From the NCBI GenBank assembly GCA_040218795.1, contig JAVJQT010000005.1, positions 248,001 to 312,000 of the forward strand: a stretch of DNA of 64,000 bases, written 5' to 3'. The notes under the pieces were generated by a model. The model saw only the letters and a list, made by a program, of their open reading frames with translations. It did not search any database and was not told where the DNA came from. Numbering within the stretch: position 1 is the first letter of the stretch; each line of letters starts with the position of its first letter. Source of the DNA: CCMP332 sp040218795. Lineage in GTDB: Bacteria > Bacteroidota > Bacteroidia > Cytophagales > CCMP332. This document shows, piece after piece, positions 26,544 to 34,665 of the stretch. Both the position numbers and the translations under genes were made by a program.

Positions 26544-27980
26544 TTAAGACTTAATTCCTTTGAACAAATTTGAGGCCTTGTCAAATAATACTCGGTAATA
26601 GTCTCCGTCGAACAGGGCTGAGTCTCTTCGTGCCTTGTACAAAAAGAATAATCCGATAATAAATAGTACGACATTTGATGTCCACATGGCCTGTGGAATA
26701 CTTACCAAACTCTCTTTGGCCAGCTTTTCACCGGTGATACTCATAACATGATAAAACACAAAAAACATAATCGCAACCAGCACGGGCACACCCAATCCTC
26801 CTTTTTTAATGATGGCTCCAAGCGGAGCTCCAATGAGAAACATCACCAGGCAAGCAACGGCAAAAGTGAATTTTTTATATTTTTCCACTACGTGTGAAGC
26901 AATCTCCTTATCTCTGTTGATCATTTGCTCGGAATAGGCATTGGTAAAACTCTTTATATTTCTGGCTTGTGTTGTGGCAGTTCTTAATATGTTTTTTTCA
27001 TCCGATTCATCAAAAAAGTAGAAATCCCCTTTTTTCTCATAGGCTTCAGTATCGATATTTCGTTTTAAAAATTTCTCGTGCTTAAGATTATAAGAATAGA
27101 ACGATTTTATATTATTAATAAAAGTACCCTGCAATTTTGACTTGGCCGCTCTAAACGAATCTACCTTGGTGTTTAACTCGCCAACATTGTTCATTACTCT
27201 ATGCGGTTTGAACAAGTTTTCATCGGTTCTTTGAAAATCAAAGGATTGAAGCGGGAACATGATTTCATTTTTGGCAAACTCCATTTTAGAGTATTGTTCG
27301 TTATTCTTTCGTCTTATTTTGGGTTTGTTTTGGTTGTACATATTCCCATCAAAAAGAGTCAACTTGAGATAACTTCCATCGTTCAATGTTTCCATATATC
27401 CCCGGTCAGCGAGAATAACTTTTGTATTGCCCTTGCCCTCAGAATGATCGTAAATTAGTACACCGCTCAATTCCTGTGTTTCCGGATCTTTGTGTTTAAC
27501 CTTTATACTGTAGTTGGGGATTCCATTATAAAATATGCCGTCTTTGAAATCAAGTGCCGGTTTTTTCTGTCGGATATCGTAAAGCAGACTGTATGCTTTT
27601 AAATTGACTTTGGGGATTAAATTATTATTGAACCAAAAAGAAACGAAAACCATAGCTATTGAAAAGAATAGCATTGGATATAATACCCTGGTTAAGGATA
27701 TGCCGGCGCTTTTTATTGCAGTCAGTTCGAAGTGTTCACCCAAATTTCCAAATGTTATCAGACAGGCGAGAAGAATTGCCAGTGGAAGAGCCACCGGTGT
27801 CATGGTCAGAGAGAAATAAAAAATCAATCTTGCATATACCACAAAGCCCAGGTCCTTGCCTATCAACTCATCGAAGTAATTCATGAGAAACTGGGTAAGG
27901 AAAATAAAGACTACGACGCAAAAAGTTATTGCAAAAGGCCCGGCAAAAGCCTTAAAGACAAGTTTATCTATCTTTCTCAT
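26544..27980 (-). CDS. LptF/LptG-family lipopolysaccharide export permease
   Basis: Inner-membrane permease of the LPS transporter (YjgP/YjgQ family). Three N-terminal membrane segments lie at about 13-35, 55-80 and 98-118. A large periplasmic domain (about 125-355) comes next, and three more segments end the protein (about 370-475, with CLVMFLIGAPLGAIIKKGGLGVPV). The motif PVALPLAILLACLITFG near 55 is typical. Bacteroidota often carry single unlinked copies, so F versus G is not assigned. Confidence 0.9.
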   Translation of the reverse strand: MRKIDKLVFKAFAGPFAITFCVVVFIFLTQFLMNYFDELIGKDLGFVVYARLIFYFSLTMTPVALPLAILLACLITFGNLGEHFELTAIKSAGISLTRVLYPMLFFSIAMVFVSFWFNNNLIPKVNLKAYSLLYDIRQKKPALDFKDGIFYNGIPNYSIKVKHKDPETQELSGVLIYDHSEGKGNTKVILADRGYMETLNDGSYLKLTLFDGNMYNQNKPKIRRKNNEQYSKMEFAKNEIMFPLQSFDFQRTDENLFKPHRVMNNVGELNTKVDSFRAAKSKLQGTFINNIKSFYSYNLKHEKFLKRNIDTEAYEKKGDFYFFDESDEKNILRTATTQARNIKSFTNAYSEQMINRDKEIASHVVEKYKKFTFAVACLVMFLIGAPLGAIIKKGGLGVPVLVAIMFFVFYHVMSITGEKLAKESLVSIPQAMWTSNVVLFIIGLFFLYKARRDSALFDGDYYRVLFDKASNLFKGIKS

Positions 27981-27988
27981 CAGAGGTT

Positions 27989-28387
27989 TTAACCACCGAC
28001 AATGCTCTTGAGTTCATTTACCATGGATTCCCATAGTTCATAAAGCTCATCTTCTTCATTATCTTCTTCGCAGTAATCGCTGATCTGAAGATAATAGGTT
28101 TCGGTCATCTCGTTTTTGGCCAGAGTGAATTCAATATAATTTGGATCTTCTATAGGTTTTTTACTATTGTCCAGAAATTCAAATTTCACATGTTTGTGCA
28201 TTTTCTGAGAAGCAATTTTGGCGAAATGATCTTCTTCATCCCAAACCAAATTGTAGTTCTTATCTGCATCTATTATGACATTGTCTGCAAACCACTCCTC
28301 CAGTCCACCGGGTGTAGCTATATAAGGGTATAAAAGCTTACCGGAAGCATTTATTTCAAATTCAAATTCAAACTTGCGTTTTGCCAT
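27989..28387 (-). CDS. START/SRPBCC-like domain protein
   Basis: Small cytoplasmic protein with an AHSA1/START-like fold. It begins MAKRKFEFEFEINASGKLLYPYIATPGGLEEWFADNV, the typical first strand and helix of this fold in Bacteroidota, and ends with an acidic helix (CEEDNEEDELYELWESMV). The start at 28387 was chosen over an ATG 15 codons upstream because the family begins here. It lies 8 bp upstream of the LptF/G permease gene. Ligand unknown. Confidence 0.78.
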   Translation of the reverse strand: MAKRKFEFEFEINASGKLLYPYIATPGGLEEWFADNVIIDADKNYNLVWDEEDHFAKIASQKMHKHVKFEFLDNSKKPIEDPNYIEFTLAKNEMTETYYLQISDYCEEDNEEDELYELWESMVNELKSIVGG

Positions 28388-28454
28388 TTCTACTTTGTTA
28401 GGAATGCGCGAAAAAGTACAACAATTGGCCAATAAAAAAAACTTTTTGCAAACA

Positions 28455-28487
28455 TTTGTATATGAAAGGAAGGAATGTATAGTTTTG
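28455..28487 (+). promoter_or_regulatory. Bacteroidota-type promoter of tRNA-Met
   Basis: TTTG at 28455-28458 and TAGTTTTG at 28480-28487 match the TTTG (-33) and TAnnTTTG (-7) consensus of Bacteroidota with a 21-bp spacer. Initiation would fall near 28494, about 47 nt upstream of the tRNA. Confidence 0.6.
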
Positions 28488-28502
28488 CACTCGCAATCAC
28501 AT

Positions 28503-28524
28503 AACCCTGCTGAAGGGTTTTTTT
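28503..28524 (+). terminator. Terminator-like hairpin in the tRNA-Met leader
   Basis: AACCCT and AGGGTT pair around GCTGA and are followed by a seven-T run. It lies between the predicted promoter and the tRNA, not after any gene. It could be an attenuator, a processing signal or a relic of a 3' tRNA half. Confidence 0.45.
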
Positions 28525-28540
28525 ATTGCATATATCGAAT

Positions 28541-28614
28541 GGCGAGGTAGCTCAGGTGGTTAGAGCGCAGGATTCATAACCCTGAGGTCAGGGGTTCAAT
28601 TCCCCTCCTCGCTA
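28541..28614 (+). tRNA. tRNA-Met (anticodon CAT, elongator-type)
   Basis: A 74-nt cloverleaf: acceptor GGCGAGG/CCTCGCT with a first G-T pair, D-arm GCTC...GAGC, anticodon loop TTCATAA (anticodon CAT), T-arm GGGG TTCAATT CCCC. The paired first base argues against an initiator tRNA. CAT could also be the modified tRNA-Ile2, which sequence alone does not exclude. CCA is not encoded. Confidence 0.88.
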
Positions 28615-28625
28615 CACTGACGAAA

Positions 28626-28653
28626 AAGCCTCCCGATAGTAATCGGGAGGCTT
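28626..28653 (+). terminator. Terminator of tRNA-Met
   Basis: Perfect 12-bp stem AAGCCTCCCGAT / ATCGGGAGGCTT with a 4-nt AGTA loop, followed by TATTATTTTT. It starts 12 bp after the tRNA. Confidence 0.88.
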
Positions 28654-28757
28654 TATTATTTTTGAGTGACGCAGCGAAATTTATTTCAGCTGTGTTGCGA
28701 AAAAATAATAGTAGATCCGTATAGCGGGTCTTTTGTAAGTGTATGGCCTCCCCCATA

Positions 28758-28809
28758 GGAATCGACGCTAGTCAATTCTCAATCAGAATTTTCGTTGAAT
28801 ACCGTGGAT
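28758..28809 (+). repeat. 52-bp element, copy 1 (most diverged)
   Basis: Starts GGAATCGACGCTAGTCAATT, as do the copies at 28979 and 29155, and ends with the 28-bp ATCAG...GAT unit (28782-28809), whose inverted arms are largely decayed here. Confidence 0.7.
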
Positions 28810-28914
28810 TCCTAAAAACCCGCCAATTCTATTTTTTCCGTTACTCCAAAATTTACCTGTACCGAATTTCCATAGGATACTTCGACGTTCTTGGAGTCTG
28901 CTTATATTGATGAG

Positions 28915-28948
28915 ATTCCAAGAACTCCTTAAAATGGAGACTTGGAAT
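28915..28948. repeat. 34-bp REP-like palindrome, copy 1
   Basis: ATTCCAAG and CTTGGAAT, with inner ACTCC/GGAG(A), form a near-perfect hairpin followed by GACG. This is the shape of RAYT-mobilised REP sequences. Confidence 0.7.
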
Positions 28949-28978
28949 GACGATTCTGTTGGTATGGATTGCATGTGA

Positions 28979-29030
28979 GGAATCGACGCTAGTCAATTCT
29001 CAATCAGAGTCTTCTTCGAATGACACTGAT
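28979..29030 (+). repeat. 52-bp element, copy 2
   Basis: Same 5' 20-mer as copy 1. Its 28-bp unit (29003-29030) has near-perfect arms ATCAGAGTC / GACACTGAT and the same TTCTTCGAAT loop as the repeat at 16678. Confidence 0.75.
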
Positions 29031-29090
29031 GGGGGGTTAGAATTTCCGTAGGATACTTCAGGGTTTTTGGAGCCTGCTTAAATTGTTGAG

Positions 29091-29124
29091 ATTCCAAGAA
29101 CTCCTTAAAATGGAGTCTTGGAAT
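29091..29124. repeat. 34-bp REP-like palindrome, copy 2
   Basis: Arms ATTCCAAG/CTTGGAAT and ACTCC/GGAGT are both perfect here around a TTAAAAT loop, again followed by GACG. Confidence 0.75.
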
Positions 29125-29154
29125 GACGATTCTGTTGGTATGGTTTGAATTTGA

Positions 29155-29206
29155 GGAATCGACGCTAGTCAATTCTTAATCAGCCTTTGTTTTGAATAAC
29201 TCTGAT
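29155..29206 (+). repeat. 52-bp element, copy 3
   Basis: Same 20-mer, then the 28-bp unit 29179-29206, in which only the outer ATCAG/CTGAT arms remain paired. Confidence 0.7.
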
Positions 29207-29235
29207 GTTAAGTAAATCGATAATATATAATTGAA

Positions 29236-30183
29236 TTAAAGTTCTCTAAGAGAAGAGAAGAATCCAACAGTAACGCCTTTTGGCCTGACGATGGTAAGGG
29301 GTAGATAATCAATATTACGGATGAGATCTTCGGCTGATGAAGACATAAATATTGAAGATGATGAAGACCTTCCTTTAGCCCCAATAATTATTCCGTCAAT
29401 ATCCTGTTCTTCTGCCGTTTTTCTGATTATTTCACCATAGCTCAAATCTTTTTTTAAGCTGTAAACTGGCATTATGGGCACACCCTCATGATCAATGCCT
29501 TTGAGCCATGATTCAAATGCTTTTACTGAATTTTCCCGCATTATTTCGCCAAACTGCTCAAATGTTTTACCCGTACTGTGAAACCCCGTTGGAACGGAAT
29601 ATACATTCTGACAAACTATTTCGACCTGGTTGTTATTGCTTCTCGATACATAAATTGCATACTCAATGGCTTGTTTGCTGTAATCAGCTAAGGCATCAAT
29701 ATTAAAATGAGCCACATCTACGGGTACCAAAAGCTTTTTTAATCCCGGCGTATAACTTTCCGGAATGACAATCAAATTGCAGGCGGCCCTTCTGGCGAGT
29801 TTTTTGTTAAGCACACCACCCCCGGCCAAATCCTTTTTTCTTCCTGTGATGACAATATCAATGTCTTCTTCTTCCATAAACTGAAGAAATTCTTTCACAG
29901 GATTGCCTTTAATCACTTCAATATGCATTTGGGCATTGCTGTGATTCTTAATGCCTTCTTTAATTTTTTGACCTAATTTTTCTTTCCTGATCTTAATGGC
30001 AGCCTCATCAATTTTTTTAGCCTGAATGCCATCATCAGCCAAATGTTGAACTTTGTTGATCACATTTAAAAAGTAAATATGCTCAACGGGAGAGGATAAA
30101 AGAATGTAATTGATAAATGAGATCAGGGTTTGATCCATTTGCGAGCCATCCAGCCCCACCAATATCTTTTTCGTTACAAGCAT
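29236..30183 (-). CDS. Tandem universal stress protein (UspA)
   Basis: Two Usp domains in one 315-residue chain: residues about 5-140 (KILVGLDGSQMDQTLI ... NLIVIPESY) and 148-300 (KKLLVPVDVAHFN ... PLTIVRP). The second has the ATP-binding pattern IIGAKGRSSSSSIFMSSSAEDLI. In the first, GRKDLAGGGVLNKKLARRAACNLIV is a variant of the same loop. Cytoplasmic stress proteins of this architecture are common in Bacteroidota. It is divergent from the secretion operon, 205 bp away. Confidence 0.9.
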   Translation of the reverse strand: MLVTKKILVGLDGSQMDQTLISFINYILLSSPVEHIYFLNVINKVQHLADDGIQAKKIDEAAIKIRKEKLGQKIKEGIKNHSNAQMHIEVIKGNPVKEFLQFMEEEDIDIVITGRKKDLAGGGVLNKKLARRAACNLIVIPESYTPGLKKLLVPVDVAHFNIDALADYSKQAIEYAIYVSRSNNNQVEIVCQNVYSVPTGFHSTGKTFEQFGEIMRENSVKAFESWLKGIDHEGVPIMPVYSLKKDLSYGEIIRKTAEEQDIDGIIIGAKGRSSSSSIFMSSSAEDLIRNIDYLPLTIVRPKGVTVGFFSSLREL

Positions 30184-30301
30184 CTATTTGATTTACAAAA
30201 TTGAACTAAAATTAGTTTTTGTCACAGTTTTCTGACTTTTTTTAATCGCACTACTATTTTTCCTACCTAAATAAAAGTCCATCACTAATTGTTCAGGGCC
30301 T

Positions 30302-30318
30302 TTCACACATTCTGTGAA
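30302..30318. promoter_or_regulatory. Inverted repeat upstream of the secretion operon
   Basis: TTCACA and TGTGAA flank a 5-nt spacer, 70 bp upstream of the first operon gene in the Usp/secretion divergent region. Size and position fit an operator, but the regulator is unknown. Confidence 0.3.
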
Positions 30319-30388
30319 TCAACAGTTTATTTCTCAATTAGTTTAGTGTTTGCAGAGTAACTAATAATCAATTTTCAAATCTGGTTCG

Positions 30389-30811
30389 GTGATTAAATCA
30401 ATTAAAAAAAACACACTTTTACTAAGGGCATTTACATTGCAAGAGTTATTGATAGTCCTTGTGATTGTTGGAATATTGGTACTTCTTTCCCTCCCAAGAC
30501 TAATGCCTTTAATATCAAAAGCAAAGAGTACTGAGGCAAAACTTCAGCTTGAGCATTTGTATAACCTTCAGAAACTGCACTTCATGGAATATTCAAAATT
30601 CAGTTCAGACTTGAATAAAATCTCTTTCGAGCAAGCCGGGCTAGTAACCGATAACAACGGAAACGCAAACTATAAAATTGAAATGGTCAATTCAGGGGTC
30701 AATACATTTTTAGCCAGAGCTACCGCTGTCGTTGATTTTGACGGCGATGGAGAGTACAATATCTGGGAAATAGATCATAATAAAAATTTGGTGGAAATTA
30801 ATAAAGACTGA
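30389..30811 (+). CDS. GspG-like major pseudopilin
   Basis: Predicted main subunit of the periplasmic pseudopilus. The prepilin signal is short and basic, with cleavage expected between A14 and F15 (RA|FTLQELL). The obligatory Glu is at +5 (E19), and a 20-residue hydrophobic helix follows. Near the C-terminus VDFDGDGEYNIWEID (115-129) is an Asp-rich loop like the calcium site that stabilises major pseudopilins. The start is GTG. It is the first gene of the operon and ends 1 bp before the peptidase gene. Confidence 0.85.
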   Translation: MIKSIKKNTLLLRAFTLQELLIVLVIVGILVLLSLPRLMPLISKAKSTEAKLQLEHLYNLQKLHFMEYSKFSSDLNKISFEQAGLVTDNNGNANYKIEMVNSGVNTFLARATAVVDFDGDGEYNIWEIDHNKNLVEINKD

Positions 30812-30812
30812 A

Positions 30813-31304
30813 ATGGTAGCAATTTTAGCATCGGTTATTGCCTCCCTTATTATATCTTTTCAAGACTTCAAGGATCGAAAAGTCAATGTCTTTTTATTTC
30901 CTGCTGTTTTTATCTCGGGATTTTTTATAGACGAAAGCCATAGCATTAATCAACTTGCCTGGCAAATTGGCCTTAATCTGGTTTTCCTCATTGTTTCCCT
31001 TTCTCTGGTTGCTATTTATTTTATCTTTAAATACTCCGATTATAAAAGTTTCAAACAACTATTGGGAGCCGGAGATATTCTATTTCTGGTCTGCATCAGT
31101 CCATTTTTTGATCTCAAGCACTATATCCTTTTTTTAAGTGGATCATTTCTGTTTTGTCTGATTTTCTTTTTACCCTTTTGTATTCAAAATAAAGCATATC
31201 CAATTCCATTGGCTGGGTTTCAGGCGCTGCTTTTTATTCCTGCCATTTTCCTGTGGATAAATGGTTTTAATTTAATTCAAAGCTTTAATAATCTCATATT
31301 TTGA
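30813..31304 (+). CDS. Type IV prepilin peptidase (A24 family), minimal form
   Basis: Inner-membrane aspartyl protease that cleaves prepilin leaders. The two catalytic aspartates are D18 (in ISFQDFKDRKV) and D88 (in LLGAGDILF, the GxGD motif). About six membrane segments make up the 163 residues. The N-terminal cytoplasmic methylase/zinc region of full-length PilD/GspO is absent. The next gene overlaps its stop by 4 bp. Confidence 0.85.
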   Translation: MVAILASVIASLIISFQDFKDRKVNVFLFPAVFISGFFIDESHSINQLAWQIGLNLVFLIVSLSLVAIYFIFKYSDYKSFKQLLGAGDILFLVCISPFFDLKHYILFLSGSFLFCLIFFLPFCIQNKAYPIPLAGFQALLFIPAIFLWINGFNLIQSFNNLIF

Positions 31305-32722
31305 TAAATCGGGACGATATTGCCCGAATTGACCCTGAAATCCTTAGACTTATTTCAAATGAAATGGCATGGATGTACAGATCAATTCCTTATGCTAAAG
31401 AGAGCAATTCAATTTTATGCCTTACTGACAATCCTGAATCAAATAAAAACAGCAGGGAACTTGAAATTTTGTTGAACTCCAAAATCACTTTTCACCATAT
31501 CGACCAAAGGCATATGGAATTGGCGCTTGAAAAGCATTATAGAAAATCAAATACTTTAGATAATAACAATTCATTTTTACAGCAAAGTGATGTTCAAGTT
31601 TTAATTCTTGAGGCAAAAAGACTCCAGGCTAGTGATATTCATATTGAAATTGCCGAAAATCATGCCAGGATAAGGTTCAGAATAGATGGGAAATTGATTG
31701 AAAGGTATCGATTAGAAAAAAAAAGCTATCCTGCTCTGGTCAATAAACTCAAGATAAAGTCAAATCTCAATATCTCTGAAAAAAGACTTCCCCAAGACGG
31801 CAGGTTTCAAATTGATGTGGAAAATTCATCCATTGATATCCGTGTCAGTATCACCCCGACAATTCTTGGAGAAAAAATTGTCCTGAGATTGTTAAATAAG
31901 GAAGGCAATACTTTAAAAATTGATTCTATTGGATTGGACGATGATCAATTGTTGACCTTAAGAAAGAGTCTAAAAAAACAAAATGGAATTATCTTAATTT
32001 CGGGCCCGACAGGCTCGGGAAAAACCAGCACTCTTTATGCCTGCCTCAATGAACTCAATTCCGATGAAAGTAATATTCTGACCATTGAAGATCCCGTTGA
32101 GTATTCGCTCAATGGAATCAATCAGGTGCAACTGAAGGAAAGCATTGGTTTGGGTTTTGCACAAGCTTTAAAGTCATTTTTAAGACAGGATCCCGATATA
32201 ATAATGGTCGGCGAAATACGCGATCAGGAAACTGCGAATATGGCTGTAAGAGCTTCACTTACAGGACATCTTGTATTGTCAACTATACATACGAATTCTG
32301 CCTGGTCAACCATTTCAAGATTAAGGGATATGGGTATTCCGGTATTTTTACTTGCAGGCACCTTGCGTCTGTCAATAGCGCAACGATTAGTGCGCTTGCT
32401 GTGCAATGAATGTAAATCGGAAAATTCCATTGACAAAATCGAATTGCCCGCCAATTGGCTAAGGCATTTGAAGGATGCGAAAACCTTTTCACCGATAGGC
32501 TGCCATCTTTGTTATCAAACCGGATACAAAGGCAGACAGGCCCTCTTTGAATTACTCAGCATTAATGAATCTCTAAGGAATCACATTAAACATGAAAATG
32601 ACAATGAAAGTGAAATACTTAAAGAGACAAACACGACTTCACTTGCAGAAAATGCGCTCAAGCTTGTAAAATCCGGCAAAACAAGTCTTGAGGAAATTTA
32701 TCCGCTAATCATCGAACAATAG
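31301..32722 (+). CDS. GspE/PilB-type secretion ATPase
   Basis: Cytoplasmic hexameric ATPase powering pseudopilus assembly. Walker A is GPTGSGKTS at 235-243 and the Asp box is TIEDPVEY near 261-268. Walker B is DPDIIMVGEIRD at 297-308, and the His box HLVLSTIHTNSA ends near 334. The tetracysteine zinc site typical of GspE/PilB is C368, C371, C401 and C404. The start is TTG overlapping the preceding stop (TTGA). The N1 domain is shorter than in classical GspE. Confidence 0.93.
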   Translation: MINRDDIARIDPEILRLISNEMAWMYRSIPYAKESNSILCLTDNPESNKNSRELEILLNSKITFHHIDQRHMELALEKHYRKSNTLDNNNSFLQQSDVQVLILEAKRLQASDIHIEIAENHARIRFRIDGKLIERYRLEKKSYPALVNKLKIKSNLNISEKRLPQDGRFQIDVENSSIDIRVSITPTILGEKIVLRLLNKEGNTLKIDSIGLDDDQLLTLRKSLKKQNGIILISGPTGSGKTSTLYACLNELNSDESNILTIEDPVEYSLNGINQVQLKESIGLGFAQALKSFLRQDPDIIMVGEIRDQETANMAVRASLTGHLVLSTIHTNSAWSTISRLRDMGIPVFLLAGTLRLSIAQRLVRLLCNECKSENSIDKIELPANWLRHLKDAKTFSPIGCHLCYQTGYKGRQALFELLSINESLRNHIKHENDNESEILKETNTTSLAENALKLVKSGKTSLEEIYPLIIEQ

Positions 32723-32724
32723 AT

Positions 32725-34665
32725 TTGAGCATCCATTTTCGATATCGATTTATCATTATCGTTTGCTTTTATTCTTATTTAATTCAAACCCTTCCGGCGC
32801 AGGTAAATAAAAATAATGACTTAAGAATTGCGGCAATTGAAAAGCAATTGCTAGAACTCGCCGAAAACCAATTGCCGGGACTTAATGAAAAGGTAGAATT
32901 TTCCGTATCTCAAAGCTCAATTCAGGAGTTTTTAAGAGGCTTGGCAGAACTAGTCGAATTGAATGTCAATATCGATCCCTCTATTAATGGAAGCATCAGC
33001 AATAATTTTAAGAATGAAAAAGTTCTGAATATTATCCTTTTTCTATGCAGAGAATACAGTCTTGAAATAGAAATAATAGGTAGTATTCTATCCTTTAAAC
33101 CCTTCAAGGAAGAAAAGCAAAAACCGGCACAAAAATTCGATGTAAAATATTCCGCTTATAATGATCTTATAAAATTGGATGTGCGAAGGGATACACTTTA
33201 TAATGTATTAAAGGAAATAGCCAGACAGAGCAATAAAAATGTAATCGCCTCTCCTGAAATTAAAGATCAAATAATATCCTGTTATGTCGAGTCGATGAAT
33301 TTTATAGAAGCTATAAAAGCACTGGCTTTCTCAAATAATTTAATACTCACAATCAATGATGCTGAGGCTTATTTACTTGAATCGGCTGAGCAATCATTTG
33401 CTGCAAAACCTCAAAGAAGGTACGGCAATATGGAAACCAATAACAGAACTTCAACTTCCAGACAAGATCATTTCAGAACGAATATACATGTAGAAAAACG
33501 CGACAATTTAGTTTTTGTATCCGCCTATATTTCCAATCAACCACTAATTCAAGTGCTCAATTCAATATCTGAATTATCCGGATATAATTATATTTTTCTT
33601 CAGGAGCCAAATGATCCGATATCGTTACATATAGCCGATTTGGAACACGATGCATTTTTAGAATTAATTTTAAATGCAACTGATTTTACCTATCGGGTGA
33701 ATAATGACCTGTATGTAATAGGTGGAAGAAATGAAGAAGGGCTTAGAGCTTCTGAATTGCTTCAACTTAAATTCCGCTCTACATCAGATGTAATCCAAAT
33801 AATTCCAGTTGGCATTTCCAAAGGCCTTGAAATTCGAGAATTTAAAGAACTCAATGGCTTGCTCCTTTCGGGTTCCAGGCCTCAGATTAGCGAGCTCAAA
33901 ACATTTATTCAAAAAATTGACAGACTTATTCCTGTTGTTCAAATCGAAGTTATTGTAATTGATGTTAATAAGGGAAGGGATGTACAAACCGGAATTACGG
34001 CCGGCATATCGGATTCTATCCCCAATGGAGGTACGCTTTTACCCGGTTTAGATTTCACACTTAGTTCGGCTTCAATTAATGATGCTCTGGATGTATTGGA
34101 ACGCAGGAACATCGTAAATCTTGGCAAGGTAAATCCCAATTTCTATACCAATCTTAAAGCCTTAGAGCAAAACAACAACATAAATATTCGCTCAACTCCG
34201 AAGCTGGCCACATTAAATGGACATGAAGCCAGTTTAACCATAGGAAGGACGGAATTTTACCTGGAACAAACTCAGAATATTCAAGGTGCTAATACTATAG
34301 TCACCACTGTGACTCCGCAATACCGTGAAATAAGCGCAGATCTGAATATTGTAATTAATCCTATTGTTTCTGCCAATGAACACGTGACGCTGGATATTGC
34401 TGCTGAATTTTCAGATTTCACGCCCGCTTTTGTACCCAATGGTCCTCCGGGTAAAGCCTCGCGAAAATTTAATTCCTTGATTCGGGTAAGGAACAATGAA
34501 ATGATTGTATTAGGTGGGCTAGAAGAGGAAAGTAAAATAAAAAATGCTTCCGGAATTCCAATTTTGGCCAGAATACCTGTATTGAACTGGATTTTTAGCG
34601 CAAGATCAAATACAAAAAGTAATTCAAGGCTTCTCGTTTTTATACGACCTACAATACTCTATTAA
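32725..34665 (+). CDS. GspD/PilQ-type secretin
   Basis: Outer-membrane gated channel of the secretion machine. After a signal peptide (to about residue 26, LPAQ) come several N-domains, two with secretin/TonB short-domain character (NVNIDPSINGSI; KNVIASPEIKDQ). The C-terminal secretin domain (about 440-646) includes NINIRSTPKLATLNGHEASLTIG, the beta-lip segment PGKASRKFNSLIRVRNNEMIVLGGL, and the end NSRLLVFIRPTILY. TTG start. The N-region carries an R/N/T/S-rich linker near 235-255. Confidence 0.92.
   Translation: MSIHFRYRFIIIVCFYSYLIQTLPAQVNKNNDLRIAAIEKQLLELAENQLPGLNEKVEFSVSQSSIQEFLRGLAELVELNVNIDPSINGSISNNFKNEKVLNIILFLCREYSLEIEIIGSILSFKPFKEEKQKPAQKFDVKYSAYNDLIKLDVRRDTLYNVLKEIARQSNKNVIASPEIKDQIISCYVESMNFIEAIKALAFSNNLILTINDAEAYLLESAEQSFAAKPQRRYGNMETNNRTSTSRQDHFRTNIHVEKRDNLVFVSAYISNQPLIQVLNSISELSGYNYIFLQEPNDPISLHIADLEHDAFLELILNATDFTYRVNNDLYVIGGRNEEGLRASELLQLKFRSTSDVIQIIPVGISKGLEIREFKELNGLLLSGSRPQISELKTFIQKIDRLIPVVQIEVIVIDVNKGRDVQTGITAGISDSIPNGGTLLPGLDFTLSSASINDALDVLERRNIVNLGKVNPNFYTNLKALEQNNNINIRSTPKLATLNGHEASLTIGRTEFYLEQTQNIQGANTIVTTVTPQYREISADLNIVINPIVSANEHVTLDIAAEFSDFTPAFVPNGPPGKASRKFNSLIRVRNNEMIVLGGLEEESKIKNASGIPILARIPVLNWIFSARSNTKSNSRLLVFIRPTILY

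Larger units (their letters stand above)
28864..29215 (+). repeat. Two tandem copies of a 176-bp unit
   Basis: 28864-29039 and 29040-29215 align end to end with an exact 176-bp offset at every landmark: GAATTTCC start, GGATACTTC, the 34-bp palindrome, the 20-mer GGAATCGACGCTAGTCAATT and the 28-bp unit. Differences are scattered substitutions, most of them outside the palindrome arms. Confidence 0.85.
28615..29235. other. 621-bp gene-free stretch made of repeats
   Basis: Between tRNA-Met and the universal stress protein gene there is no credible reading frame. It contains the tRNA terminator, then a 52-bp element and a 176-bp tandem duplication built from two kinds of palindrome (listed separately). 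Confidence 0.8.

Noticed and set aside
28541..28614. Initiator tRNA-fMet
   Set aside because: The first acceptor pair is formed (G-T), unlike the unpaired end of bacterial initiators, and the anticodon stem lacks three consecutive G-C pairs.
28574..28974. 60- to 63-residue minus-strand frames after tRNA-Met
   Set aside because: They lie in the tRNA, its terminator and the repeat block; their sequence is explained by the palindromes.
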